This document shows, piece by piece, positions 1-11,760 of a stretch of DNA of 64,000 nucleotides. The notes below the pieces were generated by a model. It was not told where the DNA came from, made no database searches, and saw nothing but the letters and a program-made list of their open reading frames with translations. Location: contig NC_083337.1 of NCBI RefSeq assembly GCF_019175385.1, positions 48,956,938 through 49,020,937 of the forward strand, in the 5' to 3' direction. The stretch's first letter is position 1. Each line of letters opens with the position of its first letter. This DNA comes from Lycium barbarum (Eukaryota; Streptophyta; Magnoliopsida; Solanales; Solanaceae). Position numbers and translations under genes: made by a program.

Positions 1-1240
1 TGTAGGATAGTTGATCGGAAAAGGTATGTAAGGCTAACCCTTCTTTTATAAGGCATGGTTCTTTGTCCAATCATCTAAACCTCCTATAAGATTATGATAT
101 CCTTCAAATGATTCTATCTTTCGAGCGATTGAGCTAATGATCCTCGATATGTATTACGATTGTACTAAGTTCCTCGTTGGACGAGTAAGCCTATGAAGAT
201 AAATGTGATGAATGACGATAATAGTAATAATGATGTTGATGACGATTATGATAATGATGTAAATAGTAAAGATGCTTATGAGCAATTATGTATATGTCTC
301 TATGTATGACTATTGTGGAACCCCGAGCTGATGAGGCCGGGTAAGATATGTAAATAAGTATGTATATGATTATGTAACGCACGCACACCTCTGTAGATGG
401 TACGGATAACGCTGACACCTTGGTAGGGCCTGGTAGATATGACCCTGACGCATTGGTAAGGCCAGGTAGGTGTAACCCTGAAGCCTTGGTAGCGCCAGGT
501 ATGAGTAACCTTGAGCCTTGGGTGGCCAAGTAGATATGAAACACCGATCCTACGTGGTCGGTTATGCTATGTAAATGCTATGTATATGATATGACTATGT
601 ATACGAATACGAGCACAAATATGGTAAGAGTACTATTATGAATACGGATAATGATGTATGTACACAAATACGCATTAGAAAATGGAAAGTTCCTATGAAA
701 GGAAAGTAAGTGCGTATGACGATGATATTGCCATCTCCCATCCTATGCTATTTCTTACGTTGCTACTTATGCCTCTATGTTGATATTGATCATGCGTTAC
801 ATACTCTATACATTCTTCGTACTGACGTCCTTTTGTTTGTGGACGCTGCGTCATGCCCGCAGGTGCACAGGGAGACAGGCTTGATCCATAGCTGCTTTCT
901 CAGAGATTACATAGCAGAGCTCCATTTCATTCGGAGCAATAGCTTTTGGGTACTTATTCTTTTGTGTACATAATTATGGGCATAGCGGGGTCCTGTCCCG
1001 CTCATGTGATATGTTATACTCTTCATAAAAGCTCGTAGCCAAATGTATATGGTTAGATATGCCTGGCCTTGTCGGCTTATATTTTGTATATCATTTTGAT
1101 AGCGTTGTCGGCTCATGTACATTGATGTGGCATAGATGCCAATTATGATATAAAGGCATTGTTGTCCAATGGGACTAGCATGGTGAATGAATAGAAGTAT
1201 GTTAAATTATGTGGTTCACCTACATGCAAGTATAAGTGTA
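1..1240 (+). mobile_element. LTR A1, 3' part, truncated at both ends
   Basis: Partial LTR of the plus-strand family A. The window opens about 1.2 kb into the LTR: base 1 aligns with about 3040 in LTR A2 and 8361 in LTR A3. Four degenerate direct repeats of about 33 bp (core TTGGTAGGGCCAGGTA) lie at about 407-538, and the LTR hairpin with left arm mutated (TCTATAC) lies near 815-835. It stops at 1240 after AAGTATAAGTGTA, whereas LTR A3 continues for about 55 bp more to its GTGACA end. The following bases are integrase sequence, so the LTR end, PBS, gag and most of pol are deleted. No gene is seen here: the small open frames on both strands recur in every A LTR and are made of the repeats. Confidence 0.88.
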
Positions 1241-1713
1241 TTGGGCCTTAATTGATTGTGCGCAAAGTGAGAAAAGTGGCCTATGAATTAGATCTACCTA
1301 CGGACTTGGAGTCAGTCCATCCAGTTTTCCATGTCTCGATGCTTCGGAAATGTGTAAGAGATCCTACTAAGATCGTGCCAATAAGTGATGTGCAAGTGAC
1401 AGAGAAATTAACTTATGACGAGGTACCCATTGCCATACTTGACAGGCAAGTACGGAGGCTTAGAAACCAAGAAGTGGCCTCAGTTAAGGTTCTATGGAGA
1501 AGTAGTAAACGAGAGGAAATTACATGGGAAGCGGAAGAAAGTATGCGATCCAGATACCCACATTATTTCAACCCTTGGAAGAAATCAAAGACGAGACGTC
1601 AAGATCATAAGGTGCGAATTTTTTCCTTTAATGCTTTTAGGGTCGTGTATGGCCAAACTTTTATGTTATTGTGTTGTGGCCCTGTGAGGCATCGATATTA
1701 TGGGTTGTTGTGA
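1241..1713 (+). pseudogene. Integrase C-terminal and chromodomain-like fragment (A derivative 1)
   Basis: Only the last part of pol survives. From about 1252 the translation shows the integrase C-terminal segment ([21 protein letters not shown]) and then the chromodomain-like tail ([30 protein letters not shown]). In chromoviruses this tail helps direct integration to particular chromatin. The fragment has no integrase catalytic core, RT or gag, because it is fused directly to LTR A1 at 1240/1241. Compared with the sister copies a base is missing in the stretch after RYPH near 1563, which shifts the frame and gives an aberrant tail to 1713. It cannot encode a working protein. Confidence 0.85.
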
Positions 1714-1779
1714 TAGGATGGTAGTGCCATATTATAGGGGAAACTCTGGCGAACTTTTTTTAGGATTCCCGAAGACTTT

Positions 1780-1824
1780 AACATTCGAGGACGAATGTTC
1801 TTAAGGGGGGGGGGGGGGGGAGAA
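1780..1824 (+). promoter_or_regulatory. Pre-PPT hairpin and polypurine tract, A derivative 1
   Basis: An exact inverted repeat AACATTCG/CGAATGTT with a 4-base loop (1780-1799) is followed by TTAA, a run of 16 G (1805-1820) and AGAA, directly against the TGTTACACC start of LTR A2. A purine tract at this place is the plus-strand DNA primer of LTR retroelements. The same hairpin stands at this place in families B and D. The almost pure G run is unusual. Confidence 0.85.
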
Positions 1825-4301
1825 TGTTACACCTCGAAAAATCTTCCGCTGGTACGCAAGTGAATGAACTAGTTATGAGTCCGAGTATACGATATTTCCA
1901 TAAGTAATAAACAACGTTTGATGACTTTAAGTGAAGTTTTAAAGGCACCCGATGTAAGACGAGAAAGTTGGCTAAGATACGGCAAGGCTTACGATGTGTA
2001 TCGGAAAGGAAACACGAGTAACGGGTTAATGAGGACTTAATTAGGTCTTGGAGAAGTGTGATAACGTCCCTTAGATTGGTATTGAAGTGTTAAACAAGTG
2101 TTAAGAAGGTTCCATAAGGATTGGAGATCAAACGAATCGACGAAACGGACTTCGGAACCACTGGGAGTTATACGGCCAAATATACTGGCCGTATAAATTA
2201 TACCGTACAATCAGCCCAGAGAATCAAAAGTTTCTGGACCAAATATACGGCCAGACATACGGTCCATATAAATTATACAGACCGTATGTTGGTCCGTATA
2301 AGTGGTTGGGGCAGATTTTTGGTCCATTAAATAAAGGGACCAAGGTTATTTCATTTCACTTCCACTTCACACCCTTCTCTCTAAAACATCTCTCTACATA
2401 TATTGCACAAGAATTCAAGGATATTTTGTGATCAACAACATATACCAAGTGAATCAAGTGCAAGAAAACCATCAAAGATCATTCAAAGTCAAGAAATCTC
2501 ATGAAGGTAAACTAGGGTTTTTGGTCAGGTGGAGTATTATCAACTAAGGCTTGTTCCTACAACATCTAAGGTAAGATTCATGATATTTCTATGTTGTTTA
2601 AGATATTTAAGAGTTGAAATACTTGGATTTTAGAAAGGTATGGTAAAATGGGTCATGAATATGGAGTAGTGTCATTTTGAGAAATAGTTTGAATTAGTTA
2701 TGAGTCTTGATGTATTGTGATGCAAATATGTTATAAATGATGTGGAGAACATGAGATGAGTAATGTACGTGAATGGACATAGTCGTGTGTTATAGCCATA
2801 GATGTGAGTGATCGAAAGTAAATTGAGAAATGTGGATGAAAAATGACTATTGTTACGGTATTGAGAATGTATCGTTGACGTTTGGGAGTTGATATACGTT
2901 ATGGAGGAATGTTGTATAAATAAAGGAGATGCTGTCCGATTTTCTCTAGCTTTAGTCATATATGCTAGCTATCAATTCTAATGATAGTATGACTTTAATG
3001 AAGGTAGAAACACTAGCATTGGAGGAGAACGCGCAAGTATAGGATAGTTGATCGGAAAAGGTATGTAAGGCTAACCGTTCTTTTATAAGGCACGGTTCTT
3101 TGTCCAATCATCTAAACCTCCTATAAGATTATGATATCCTTCAAACGATTCTATATTTCGAGCGATTGAGGTAATGATCCTCGATATGTATTACTATTGT
3201 ACTAAGTTCCTCGTAGGACGAGTAAGCTTATGAAGATAAATGTGATGAACGACGATAATAGTAATAATGATGTTGATGACGATTATGATAATGATGTAAA
3301 TAGTAAAGATGCTTAAGAGCAATTATGTATATGTCTCTATGTATGACTATTATGGAACCCCGAGCTGATGAGGCCCGGTAAGATATGTAAATAATTATGT
3401 ATATGATTACGTATCGCGCGCACACCTCTACAGATGGTACGGATAACCCTGACGCCTTGGTAGGGCCAGGTAGATATGACCCTGACGCATTGGTAAGGCC
3501 AAGTAGGTGTAACCCTGAAGCCTTGGTAGCGCCAGGTATGAGTAACCTTGAGCCTTGGGTGGCCAAGTAGGTATGAAACACCGATCCTACGTGGTCGGGT
3601 ATGTTATGTAAATGCTTTTTATATTATATGACTATGTATACGAATGTGAATAAGGGCATATATACGAATACGAGCACAAATATGGTAAGAGTACTATTAT
3701 GAATACGGATAATGATGTATGTACGCAAATACGCATTAGAAAATGGAAAGTTCCTATGAAAGGAAAGTAAGTGCGTATGACGATGATATTGCCATCTCCC
3801 ATCCTATGCTATTTCTTATGTTGCTATTTATGCCTCTATGTTTATATTGATCATGCTTTACATACTCTATACATTCTTCGTACTGACGTTCTTTTGTTTG
3901 TGGACGCTGCGTCATGCCCGCAGGTGCACAAGGAGACAGGCTTGATCCATAGCTGCTTTCTCAGATATTACATAGCAGAGCTCCATTTCATTCGGAGCTA
4001 TAGCTTTTGGGTACTTATTCTTTTATGTACATAATTATGGGCATAGCGGGGTCCTGTCCCGCTCATGTGATATGTTATACTCTTCTTAAAGGCTCGTAGC
4101 CACGTGTATATGGTTAGATATGTCTGGCCTTGTCGTCCTATATTTTGTATATCATTTTGATAGCGTTGTCGGCTCATGTACATTGATGTGGCATAGATGC
4201 CAATTATGATATAAAGGCATTGTTGTCCAATGGGACTAGCATGATGAATGAATAGAAGTATGTTAAATTATGTGGTTCACCTAGATGTAAGTATAAGTGT
4301 A
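1825..4301 (+). mobile_element. LTR A2, last ~55 bp deleted
   Basis: Begins TGTTACACCTCG at 1825 after a polypurine tract and runs to 4301, where it is cut at exactly the same place as LTR A1 (after AAGTGTA) and joined to integrase sequence. U3 holds TACGG/CCGTA palindromic motifs (2170-2312), a TATA-like TTAAATAAAG (about 2326-2336) and a splice-donor-like AAGGTAAG (about 2569-2576). The 33-bp repeats are at about 3446-3575. The LTR hairpin left arm carries the same TCTATAC change as A1, which supports A1 and A2 being copies of one derivative. Confidence 0.88.
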
Positions 4302-6930
4302 TTAGGCCTTATGAGATTGTGCGCAACGTGGCCTATGAATTAGATCTACATCCGGACTTGGAGTCAGTCCATCCAGTTTTCCATGTCTCGAAGCTTCGGA
4401 AATGTGTAGGAGATCCTACTAAGATTGTACCAATAAGTGATGTGCAAGTGTGTCACGACCAAACCCCGTAGGCCGTGACTAGTGCCCGATCTGGGCACCC
4501 AAACCCATCTATCAAACGTATTCAAACATATAGCAGAAGCCGACAAGGCTATATTCCAAATTTAGACAATTTCCAGAAACATTTCGGCAGAATCTCCTTT
4601 GTTTTTCGGACTATCCAGAATAATCCTGCACACAGCAAACACCAGCAAAGGCCACACAGGGCTAACAAGGCCACGTATAAACATATGCGGACCGGCTGCC
4701 TCGGCGTATGGGACCGCCCAAACAACATATACACATAAGCATACAGACACACCATAACCCACAGACAAGTCCACAGACCTCTAAACTGACCGACAGAATC
4801 ATATGACGGGACAGGGCCCCGCCGTACCCAAATAGTCAGATATGCAGAAATATATACATGGCGAGAGATATATATATACCAAAAGTGGACTCCGAATCAA
4901 GGGAGTACTCCGAAATAGCAGAAGTGGAGCCTACAGTGGTGGATCATCGGCGTCTGTACCTGCGGGCATGAAACGCAGCCCCCGAAGAAAGGGGGTCAGT
5001 ACGAAAGATGTACTGAGTATGTAAAGCATGGAGTACAAAATATAGGCCACAACTGAAAGCATACCGAATACAAAAGAGAGAAATGCCGAACAGTATATCA
5101 AAATGTTTATCAAAATCATATATACATAATGCAAACAAAAGCATGCAAAGCTCAGGAACGTGGTCACCTCTCCGACGCTGGTGCCACACACAGCATAACA
5201 CCAGAAGGTTCAAATCTCCGTACATCCCCGAACACACACATATGAGCGTATCACATCACAGCCATATCACAGCATAACTCCAAACGGAACCTGGCCCTAT
5301 GGCGAGGCCTCGGGGAACCGTAACACAGCATACGGCCGAATCATCATAGGGCGCACGAATCATAACCGGCCCGGGAACCGGTGAACGAAGCCAAAATAAG
5401 GCACGAGCGGAGTCGTGGGCAACCAATGCAATTTGTATATTCAAAATAACCTTTCAAAATTTGAGGATTTCATAAGTCATTTCATTAACCAAAGTAGTCG
5501 GAAAATTAGCTAGTACAAAAGTTCATTTCACAAAATGTTTCCCAAGTGGTACGTATGGCTCAAAACATAGTTTGTTATATCATAGTGTTCCGAACCTTAT
5601 TTCATAGAGGACAATTTTAAAATCGAAGACTCTTTATCGAAACTTATCCAAAAAGAGAGCCTAGTAGGACAAATAAGGCATCTCGGGGTTAGCGGGCCCA
5701 CCTCGGGTCAAGTCGAGGTGGCGAGCATAATTTATGAACATTTCGGGTCTATAAGATCATACATAAGGATTTCAAAGTAACCCGGTCTCATTTATATAGG
5801 TTTCGGACGTTTGATTGCTTTCTAGCCAAAATAGAGTCATTAGGCTTCAATCGAATTGAATGAATAGTAGTCATTCTATAGATCGGATTTCGAGGAGCGG
5901 AAATGCTCCCGGGGTTCCGATATCAACCTAACATACTAAGACATGCCAAAAGAAGAAGTGGGAAGCTTTACATACCTTAGAAACGTCTTATGCTCACTCC
6001 AAAATCAAATCCCGTTTCGTCCAAAATCTGCAAATGGTCAAAGTTACCAATTAGAGATTCTTAAGCTTAAAAATGCCCTTAACTTCATTTTTTTGCCTAC
6101 TGAAATTTCGGCAGCATTTCCCCTATATATCTAACACCCCCGAGACTTAGCTCGGCTCAATAAACATCAACAACAACAACCCAAACATCACAACCAACAT
6201 AAACCACAACTAAATCATTCTAACTTCAATATTCTTCTTTACTATATAAGTTGGCAACTTTCATTCAAACTTCACAATACCAAACCAATGTCCACATTAC
6301 TATAATCATTCTCTCATTCAAGATCATTCAAACACATCCCAATTATGTTCCAAAGAATATACACAAATTCAAAAAGTTCGTCACTTTCCATATTTCATCC
6401 GACACGTCAAAAATTCCGACGAACATACTAACTCGTATTGTTTCATTTCGAATTCATTAACAACAACCATAAGTCACATTTAAAGTCTTGGCCCAATTCG
6501 AATTGTTGTTCAATTTTCTTGGCCCAATTCGAAAAAAAATCCCGAAACTAATTTCTGAAATTCCAAATTTACCCTCGGCCTCCCCCAATGACTTAGCACC
6601 AATAGTTTCATAACCAACATAGTCATATTATCTAGAATCAAAATATTTCCTCACAACACACAAGTCTTAATCATTTTTCTCGATTTCTAAATATGCGAAA
6701 ACACGGGACATAACAAAGTGACAGAGAAATTGACTTATGAAGAGGTACCCAATGCCATACTTGACAGGCAAGTACGGAGGCTTAGAAACAAAGAAGTGGC
6801 CTCAGTTAAGGTTCTATGGAGAAGTAGTAAACGAGAGGAAATGACATGGGAAGCGGAAGAAAGTATGCGATCCAGATACCCACATTTATTTCAACCCTTG
6901 GAAGAAATCCAAGACGAGACGTCAAGATCA
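4302..6930 (+). pseudogene. Integrase C-terminal fragment split by a solo LTR (A derivative 2)
   Basis: The second copy of the LTR/integrase fusion. Positions 4302-4450 hold the C-terminal integrase segment (PYEIVR-like start, then VHPVFHV). Positions 6716-6930 continue with the chromodomain-like tail ([46 protein letters not shown]). Between them lies a solo LTR (4451-6715) that duplicated AAGTG. A short deletion near 4325-4328 removes part of the KVGKVAYELD region. Without the insertion, LTR A2 plus this fragment is about 3.05 kb, the repeat unit of the derivative. Confidence 0.85.
4451..6715 (-). mobile_element. Solo LTR of a D-like family
   Basis: A 2265-bp LTR without interior, bounded by the 5-bp target duplication AAGTG (4446-4450 and 6716-6720). 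Read on the minus strand it starts TGTTATGTCCCGTGTTTTCG and ends GGTCGTGACA, as the LTRs of element D do (51745-54657), but it is clearly diverged and about 650 bp shorter. The hairpin TCAGTAC/GTACTGA (4996-5016) and the adjoining CCCCCG...GGGGG hairpin are kept. Solo LTRs are the usual product of recombination between the two LTRs of one element. The first derivative copy lacks it, so it arrived after that derivative was duplicated. No gene is seen in it. Confidence 0.92.
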
Positions 6931-7102
6931 TAAGGTGCGAATATTTTCCTTTAATGCTTTTAGGGTCGTGTATGGCCAAACTTTTATGTTATTGTGTTGT
7001 GGCCCTGTGAGGCATCGATATTATGGGTTGTTGTGATAGGATGGTAGTGCCATATTATAGGCGAAACTCTGGCGAAATTTTTATAGGATTCCCGAAGACA
7101 TT

Positions 7103-7144
7103 AACATTCGAGGACGAATGTTCTTAAGGGGGGGGGGGGGAGAA
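7103..7144 (+). promoter_or_regulatory. Pre-PPT hairpin and polypurine tract upstream of LTR A3
   Basis: AACATTCG/CGAATGTT hairpin (7103-7122), then 13 G (7128-7140) and AGAA, directly before LTR A3. A polypurine tract here shows that LTR A3 is also the 3' LTR of the unit on its left, so units in this region share LTRs. Confidence 0.85.
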
Positions 7145-9680
7145 TGTTACACCTCGAAAAATCTTCCGTTGGTACGCAAGTGAATGAACTAGTTATGAGT
7201 ACGAGTATACGATATTTCCATAAGTAATAAACAACGTTTGATAACCTTAAGTGAAGTTTCAAAGGCACCCGATGTAAGACGAGAAAGTTGGCTAAGATAA
7301 GGCAAGGCTTACGATGTGTATCGGAAAGGAAACACGAGTAACGGGTTAATGAAGACTTAATTAGGTCCTGGAGAAGTGTGATAACGTAACTTAGATTGGT
7401 ATTGAAGTGTTAAACAAGTGTTAAGAAGGTTCCATAAGGATTGGAGATCAAACGAATCGACGAAACGGACTTCGGAACCACTGGGAGTTATACGGCCAAA
7501 CATACTGGCCGTATAAATTATATGGTCCGTATAATCAGCCCAGAGAACCAAAAGTTTCTGGACCAAATATACGGCCAGACATACGGTCCATATAAATTAT
7601 ACGGACTGTATGTTGGTCCGTATTAGTGGTCGGGGCAGATTTTTGGTGCATTAAATAAAGGGACCAAGGTTATTTCATTTCACTTCCACTTCACACCCCT
7701 TCTCTCTAAAACATGTCTCTACATATATTGCACAAGAATTCAAGGATATTTTGTGATCAACAACATATACCAAGTGAATCAAGTGCAAGAAAACCATCAA
7801 AGATCATTCAAAGTCAAGAAATCTCATGAAGGTAAACTAGGGTTTTTGGTCATGTGGAGTATTGTCAACTAAGGCTTGTTCCTACAACATCTAAGGTAAG
7901 ATTCATGATATTTCTATGTTGTTTAAGATATTTAAGAGTTGAAATACTTGGATTTTAGAAAGGTATGGTAAAATGGGTCATAAATATGGAATAGTGTCAT
8001 TTTGATAAATAGTTTCAATTAGTTATGAGTCTTGATGTATTGTGATGCAAATGTGTTATAAATTATGTGGAGAACATGAGATGAGTAATGTACGTGAATG
8101 GACATAGTCGTGTGTTATAGCCATAGATGTGAGTGATCGAAAGCAAATTGAGAAATGTGGATGAATAATGACTATTGTTATGGTATTGAGAATGTATCGT
8201 TGACGTTTGGGAGATGATATACGTTATGGAGGAATGTCGTATAAATAAAGGAGATGCTGTCCGATTTTCTCTAGCTTTAGTCATATATGCTAGCTATCGA
8301 TTCTAATGATAGTATGACTTTAATAAAGGTAGAAACGCTAGCATTGGAGGAGAACGCGCAAGTGTAGGATAGTTGATCGGAAAAGGTATGTAAGGCTAAC
8401 TCTTCTTTCATAAGGCATGGTTCTTTGTCCAATCATCTAAACCTCTTATAAGATTATGATATCCTTCAAATGATTCTATCTTTCGAGCTAATGAGCTAAT
8501 GATCCTCGATATGTATTACGATTGTACTAAGTTCCTCGTAGGACGAGTAAGCCTATGAAGATAAATGTGATGAACGACGATAATAGTAATAACGATGTTG
8601 ATGACGATTATGATAATGATGTAAATAGTAAAGATGATTATGAGCACTTATGTATATGCCTCTATGTATGACTATTATGGAACTCCGAGCTGATGAGGCC
8701 GGGTAAGATATGTAAATAGGTATGTATATGATTACTTAACGCGCGCACACCTCTACAGATGGTACGGATAACCCTGACGCCTTGGTAGGGCCAGGTAGAT
8801 ATGACCCTGACACCTTGGTAAGGCCAGGTAGGTGTAACCCTGAAGCCTTGGTAGCGCCAGGTATGAATAACCTTGAGCCTTGGGTGGCCAAGTACATATG
8901 AAACACCGATCCTACGTGGTCGGGTATGCTATGTAAATGCTATGTATATGATATGACTATTTATACGAATGTTAATAAGGGAATGTATACGAATACGAGA
9001 AAAAATATGGTACGAGTACTATTATGAATACGGATAATGATGTATGTACACAAATACGCATTAGCAAACGGAAAGTTCCTATGAATGGAAAGTAAGTGTG
9101 TATGACGATGATATTGCCATCTCCCATCCTATGCTATTTCTTATGTTGCTATTTATTCCTCTATGTTAATATTGATCACGCTTTACATACTCAGTACATT
9201 CTTCGTACTGACGTCCTTTTGTTCGTGGACGCTGTGTCATGCCCGCAGGTGCATAGGGAGACAGGCTTGATCCATAACTGCTTTCTCAGAGATTACATAG
9301 CAGAGCTCCATTTCATTCGGAGCAATAACATTTGGGTACTTATTCTTTTCTGTACATAATTATGGGCATAGCGGGGTCCTGTCCCGCTCATGTGATATGT
9401 TATACTCTTCTTAAAGGCTCGTAGCCACGTGTATATGGTTAGATATTCCTGGCCTTGTCGGCCTATATTTTTTATATCATTTTGATAGCGTTGTCGGCCC
9501 ATGTACATTGATGTGGCATAGATGCCAATTATGATATAAAGGCATTGTTGTCCAATGGGACTAGCATGATAAATGAATAGAAGTATGTTAAATTATGTGG
9601 TTCACCTAGATGTAAGTATAAGTGTAAGCCACCCGGGCACCACCGGGCGCTCGTCGCGGCCCTCTAGATGGGTCGTGACA
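7145..9680 (+). mobile_element. LTR A3, 5' LTR of the complete A element
   Basis: Full 2536-bp LTR from TGTTACACCTCG to GGGTCGTGACA, followed 4 bp later by the PBS. Parts in order: U3 with palindromes (7489-7628), TATA-like TTAAATAAAG near 7651-7661, splice-donor-like AAGGTAAG (7893-7900), four 33-bp repeats (about 8770-8900), and a perfect hairpin TCAGTAC/GTACTGA with a 7-base loop (9191-9211). It is the only A LTR here that keeps both the donor region and the intact 3' end. No gene is seen. Confidence 0.93.
7489..7628 (+). promoter_or_regulatory. U3 palindrome cluster, family A
   Basis: Repeated TACGGCC, ACTGGCCGTATA, TACGGTCC and TTGGTCCGTAT motifs, degenerate versions of the palindrome TACGGNCCGTA, lie just upstream of the TATA-like box. 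LTR A4 (15296-15446) has two exact copies (TACGGTCCGTA, TACGGACCGTA). Family B has the same motif in the same part of its U3. The position suggests binding sites controlling LTR transcription; this is inferred. Confidence 0.5.
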
Positions 9681-9684
9681 AAAG

Positions 9685-9696
9685 TGGTATCAGAGC
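9685..9696 (+). promoter_or_regulatory. Primer binding site, A element
   Basis: TGGTATCAGAGC, the sequence complementary to the 3' end of plant initiator-methionine tRNA, 4 bp after the LTR end GTGACA. It primes minus-strand DNA synthesis and fixes the plus orientation of this element. Confidence 0.93.
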
Positions 9697-9734
9697 GGTT
9701 CAGTCCTAGGGGGTGTCTACGAGCCGTGTCTAAT

Positions 9735-9785
9735 AGAGTCTTGGTTATGGGTGTGTTGCGCGCCATTCTTATAAACAAAACGTTG
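9735..9785 (+). ncRNA. Degraded post-PBS leader hairpin, A element
   Basis: CTTGGTTAT (9740-9748) faces ATAAACAAA (9771-9779) about 40 bp after the PBS, the same place as the well-paired hairpins of B, D and E. Here both arms carry mismatches, in keeping with a dead copy. It may be a packaging or dimerisation signal; that role is inferred. Confidence 0.4.
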
Positions 9786-9890
9786 TGGACATTTTAGGAA
9801 TGATTGAATTTATTTCTTCATAAGAATCGTGTGATAGAGCTATGATGTAAGAAATTCTTGTTCCTTAATTGGGTGTTGTATATTTCAGAA

Positions 9891-11130
9891 ATGCATGTAA
9901 AGAGAGGCTACAACAGCCCAAAAGGGCAAGAGGGTGGCAGAAAAGCAGGCTGAAAGAGCACCTCCACCGGTAGTAGAGGAAAGTGAGTCCCAGAGTGCGG
10001 CTCAATCTTAGTCCTCCCGTTCAGTGCCTATATTAGTGGAGCGTAAGGGAGCCTAAGCCCCAGCTCTAGCACCTCCAGCTCCTCCACCGGATGCTTCGGG
10101 CCAAGATGTGAAAGAGGCCATTAATTTACTGACTCAATTGGTTGCGGCCCAGACTCAGAGGCAAAGTTCACGGCAAGGTGATAGGGCTGTTAGTGTAAGG
10201 GCCCGTGACTTCATTACTTTAAACCCTCCGGAATTCTTTGGATCAAAGTCAGAGGAGGACTATCAGGATTTTATTGATGGTATGTTGAGGATGCTTCGAT
10301 TGATACATGCTTCGGACACCGAATCGGTGGAGCTAGGGTCATATAGATTGAGAGATGTCTCGATCCAATGGTATACGGTTTGGATGGCTTCACAGGGAGC
10401 CAATGCACCTCCCCCGGTATGGCAAGAGTTTGTTGATGCTTTTCTCCGACATTATATGCCTCCAGAAGTTCGGCGAGCTAGGGCCGATAAATATTTGAAC
10501 TTGAGACAAGATAGCATGAGTGCTTTAGAGTATAGTCTCCGCTTCAATTTTTTGGCTAGATATGCCTCGGCCATGGTAGTGGATATGGGTGACCGGGTAC
10601 ACTGATTTGTTAAAGGCCTTGGGCCACATTTCATGGATAGATATTTGACTGCGTCCCTTCAGGACAATATGGATATTGCACGTATTCAGGCCCATGCTTA
10701 GAACTTAAAAGAAAGCCTACTGCAGCGGAGAAGTGAACGCGAGTAGGATAGGGGTCGTAGTAAGAGGGCCAGATTTTTGGGTCCGGTGAGTGAGTTTAGA
10801 GGCGGGCACAGACAACAGATGTCCAGGCACTCAGGATATTCTATGATTAGTGCGCCTCTACAGTTTTCAGGCTAAATATTCTATGGATCTACTCGTTCTG
10901 GGCCGAGTCAGAGTTATTCGGGGTCTCAGTTCAGAGATGATTCGGGTCAAGCAAGGCCACCCGCACCACGATGTTCCCAGTGTGGGCAGTTGCATTGGGG
11001 TCGATGCCGATTGGGTTCAGATGTTTGGTATTCATGTGGTCGATCAGGCCATATCATGCGTGATTGCCCCTCAGTTCATGGTAGAGGTAGGACCCAGCCT
11101 TCAGGGTCGGTAGCCGGATCTTCAGCATCT
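9891..11130 (+). pseudogene. gag of the A element, broken
   Basis: Capsid/nucleocapsid precursor of a Ty3/gypsy element. The start codon at 9891 follows TTTCAG, but an extra base in the first codons puts it out of frame. The conserved retrotransposon gag domain reads from about 10108 to 10605 (FITLNPPEFFGSK, ESVELGSYRLRDV, PPPVWQEFVDAFLRHY, PPEVRRARADK, EYSLRF). In-frame stops lie upstream (TAG about 10008, TAA about 10054) and at about 10603 (TGA after GDRVH), with more near 10698 and 10744. The zinc knuckle near 11010-11065 reads [17 protein letters not shown]: the first cysteine of the CCHC box is replaced by tryptophan, so RNA binding would be lost even without the stops. Confidence 0.85.
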
Positions 11131-11760
11131 GTATGCCCTATGGGGCCAGGTTCACATATGCTAGTCAGCCATGGTAGAGGCAGAGGTAGAGCTCCCAGTT
11201 CTAGCGGTCCTCAGCACCGTGTTTATGATTTGGCTGGACGCCAAGATCTTGAGTCTTCTCCTGACGTGGTTACAGGTATATTATCGGTATTCTCTCATGA
11301 TGTATATGCTTTGACTGATCCGGGCTCCACATTGTCATATGTTACCCCGTATGTTGCGGGTCGATTTAGAATCGAACCGGAGTCGACCAAACCTTTTGAT
11401 GTGTCTACACCCGTGGGTGAATCGGTAATAGCTAGCCGAGTATATAGAAATTGTGTAATTGTGATTTGTGATCGTCGTACCGTGATTGATTTGCATGAGC
11501 TAGAGATGGTGAATTTTGATGTTATTATGGGCATGGATTGGTTGGCTTCTAGTTATGACAACGTTGATTGCCGAATGAAAATGGTTCATTTCCAATTTCC
11601 GGGAGAACCCGTTCTAGAATGGAAAGGGGATACGACGTCACCAAAAGGTAGGTTTATTTTCTATCTAAAGGCAAGAAAAATGATCACGAAAGGTTGCATT
11701 TATCATCTAGTTCGGGTTCAAGCTGTAGAAGCTAAATCGCCGAATCTTCAGTCAGTTCCC
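11131..11760 (+). pseudogene. Aspartic protease region of the A element pol
   Basis: Part of one open stretch (10990-12054) that also holds the end of gag and the start of RT. The protease active-site region reads [12 protein letters not shown] (about 11305-11340), where plant chromoviruses usually have LIDPGST or LIDSGAT: the aspartate is present. The later [10 protein letters not shown] motif (about 11517-11546), typical of this family, is intact, followed by the linker ending [20 protein letters not shown]. This is the best preserved part of the element, but upstream gag is broken, so it cannot be expressed as the normal polyprotein. Confidence 0.8.

Noticed and set aside
191..544. 117-codon open frame (minus), with a similar one at 3228-3581 and 16207-16542
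   Set aside because: Lies inside family A LTRs; the repeated residues come from the 33-bp DNA repeats, and sequence between copies changes as DNA rather than as protein. Not a gene.
710..973. 87-codon open frame on the plus strand, recurring at 3771, 9096 and 16732
   Set aside because: Spans the conserved LTR hairpin region. It recurs because the LTR is repeated, has no recognised domain and no coding pattern.
1805..1820. G runs as telomere-like repeats or assembly gap filler
   Set aside because: Each sits exactly at the polypurine-tract position of an element, next to an LTR start; lengths vary but the place does not.
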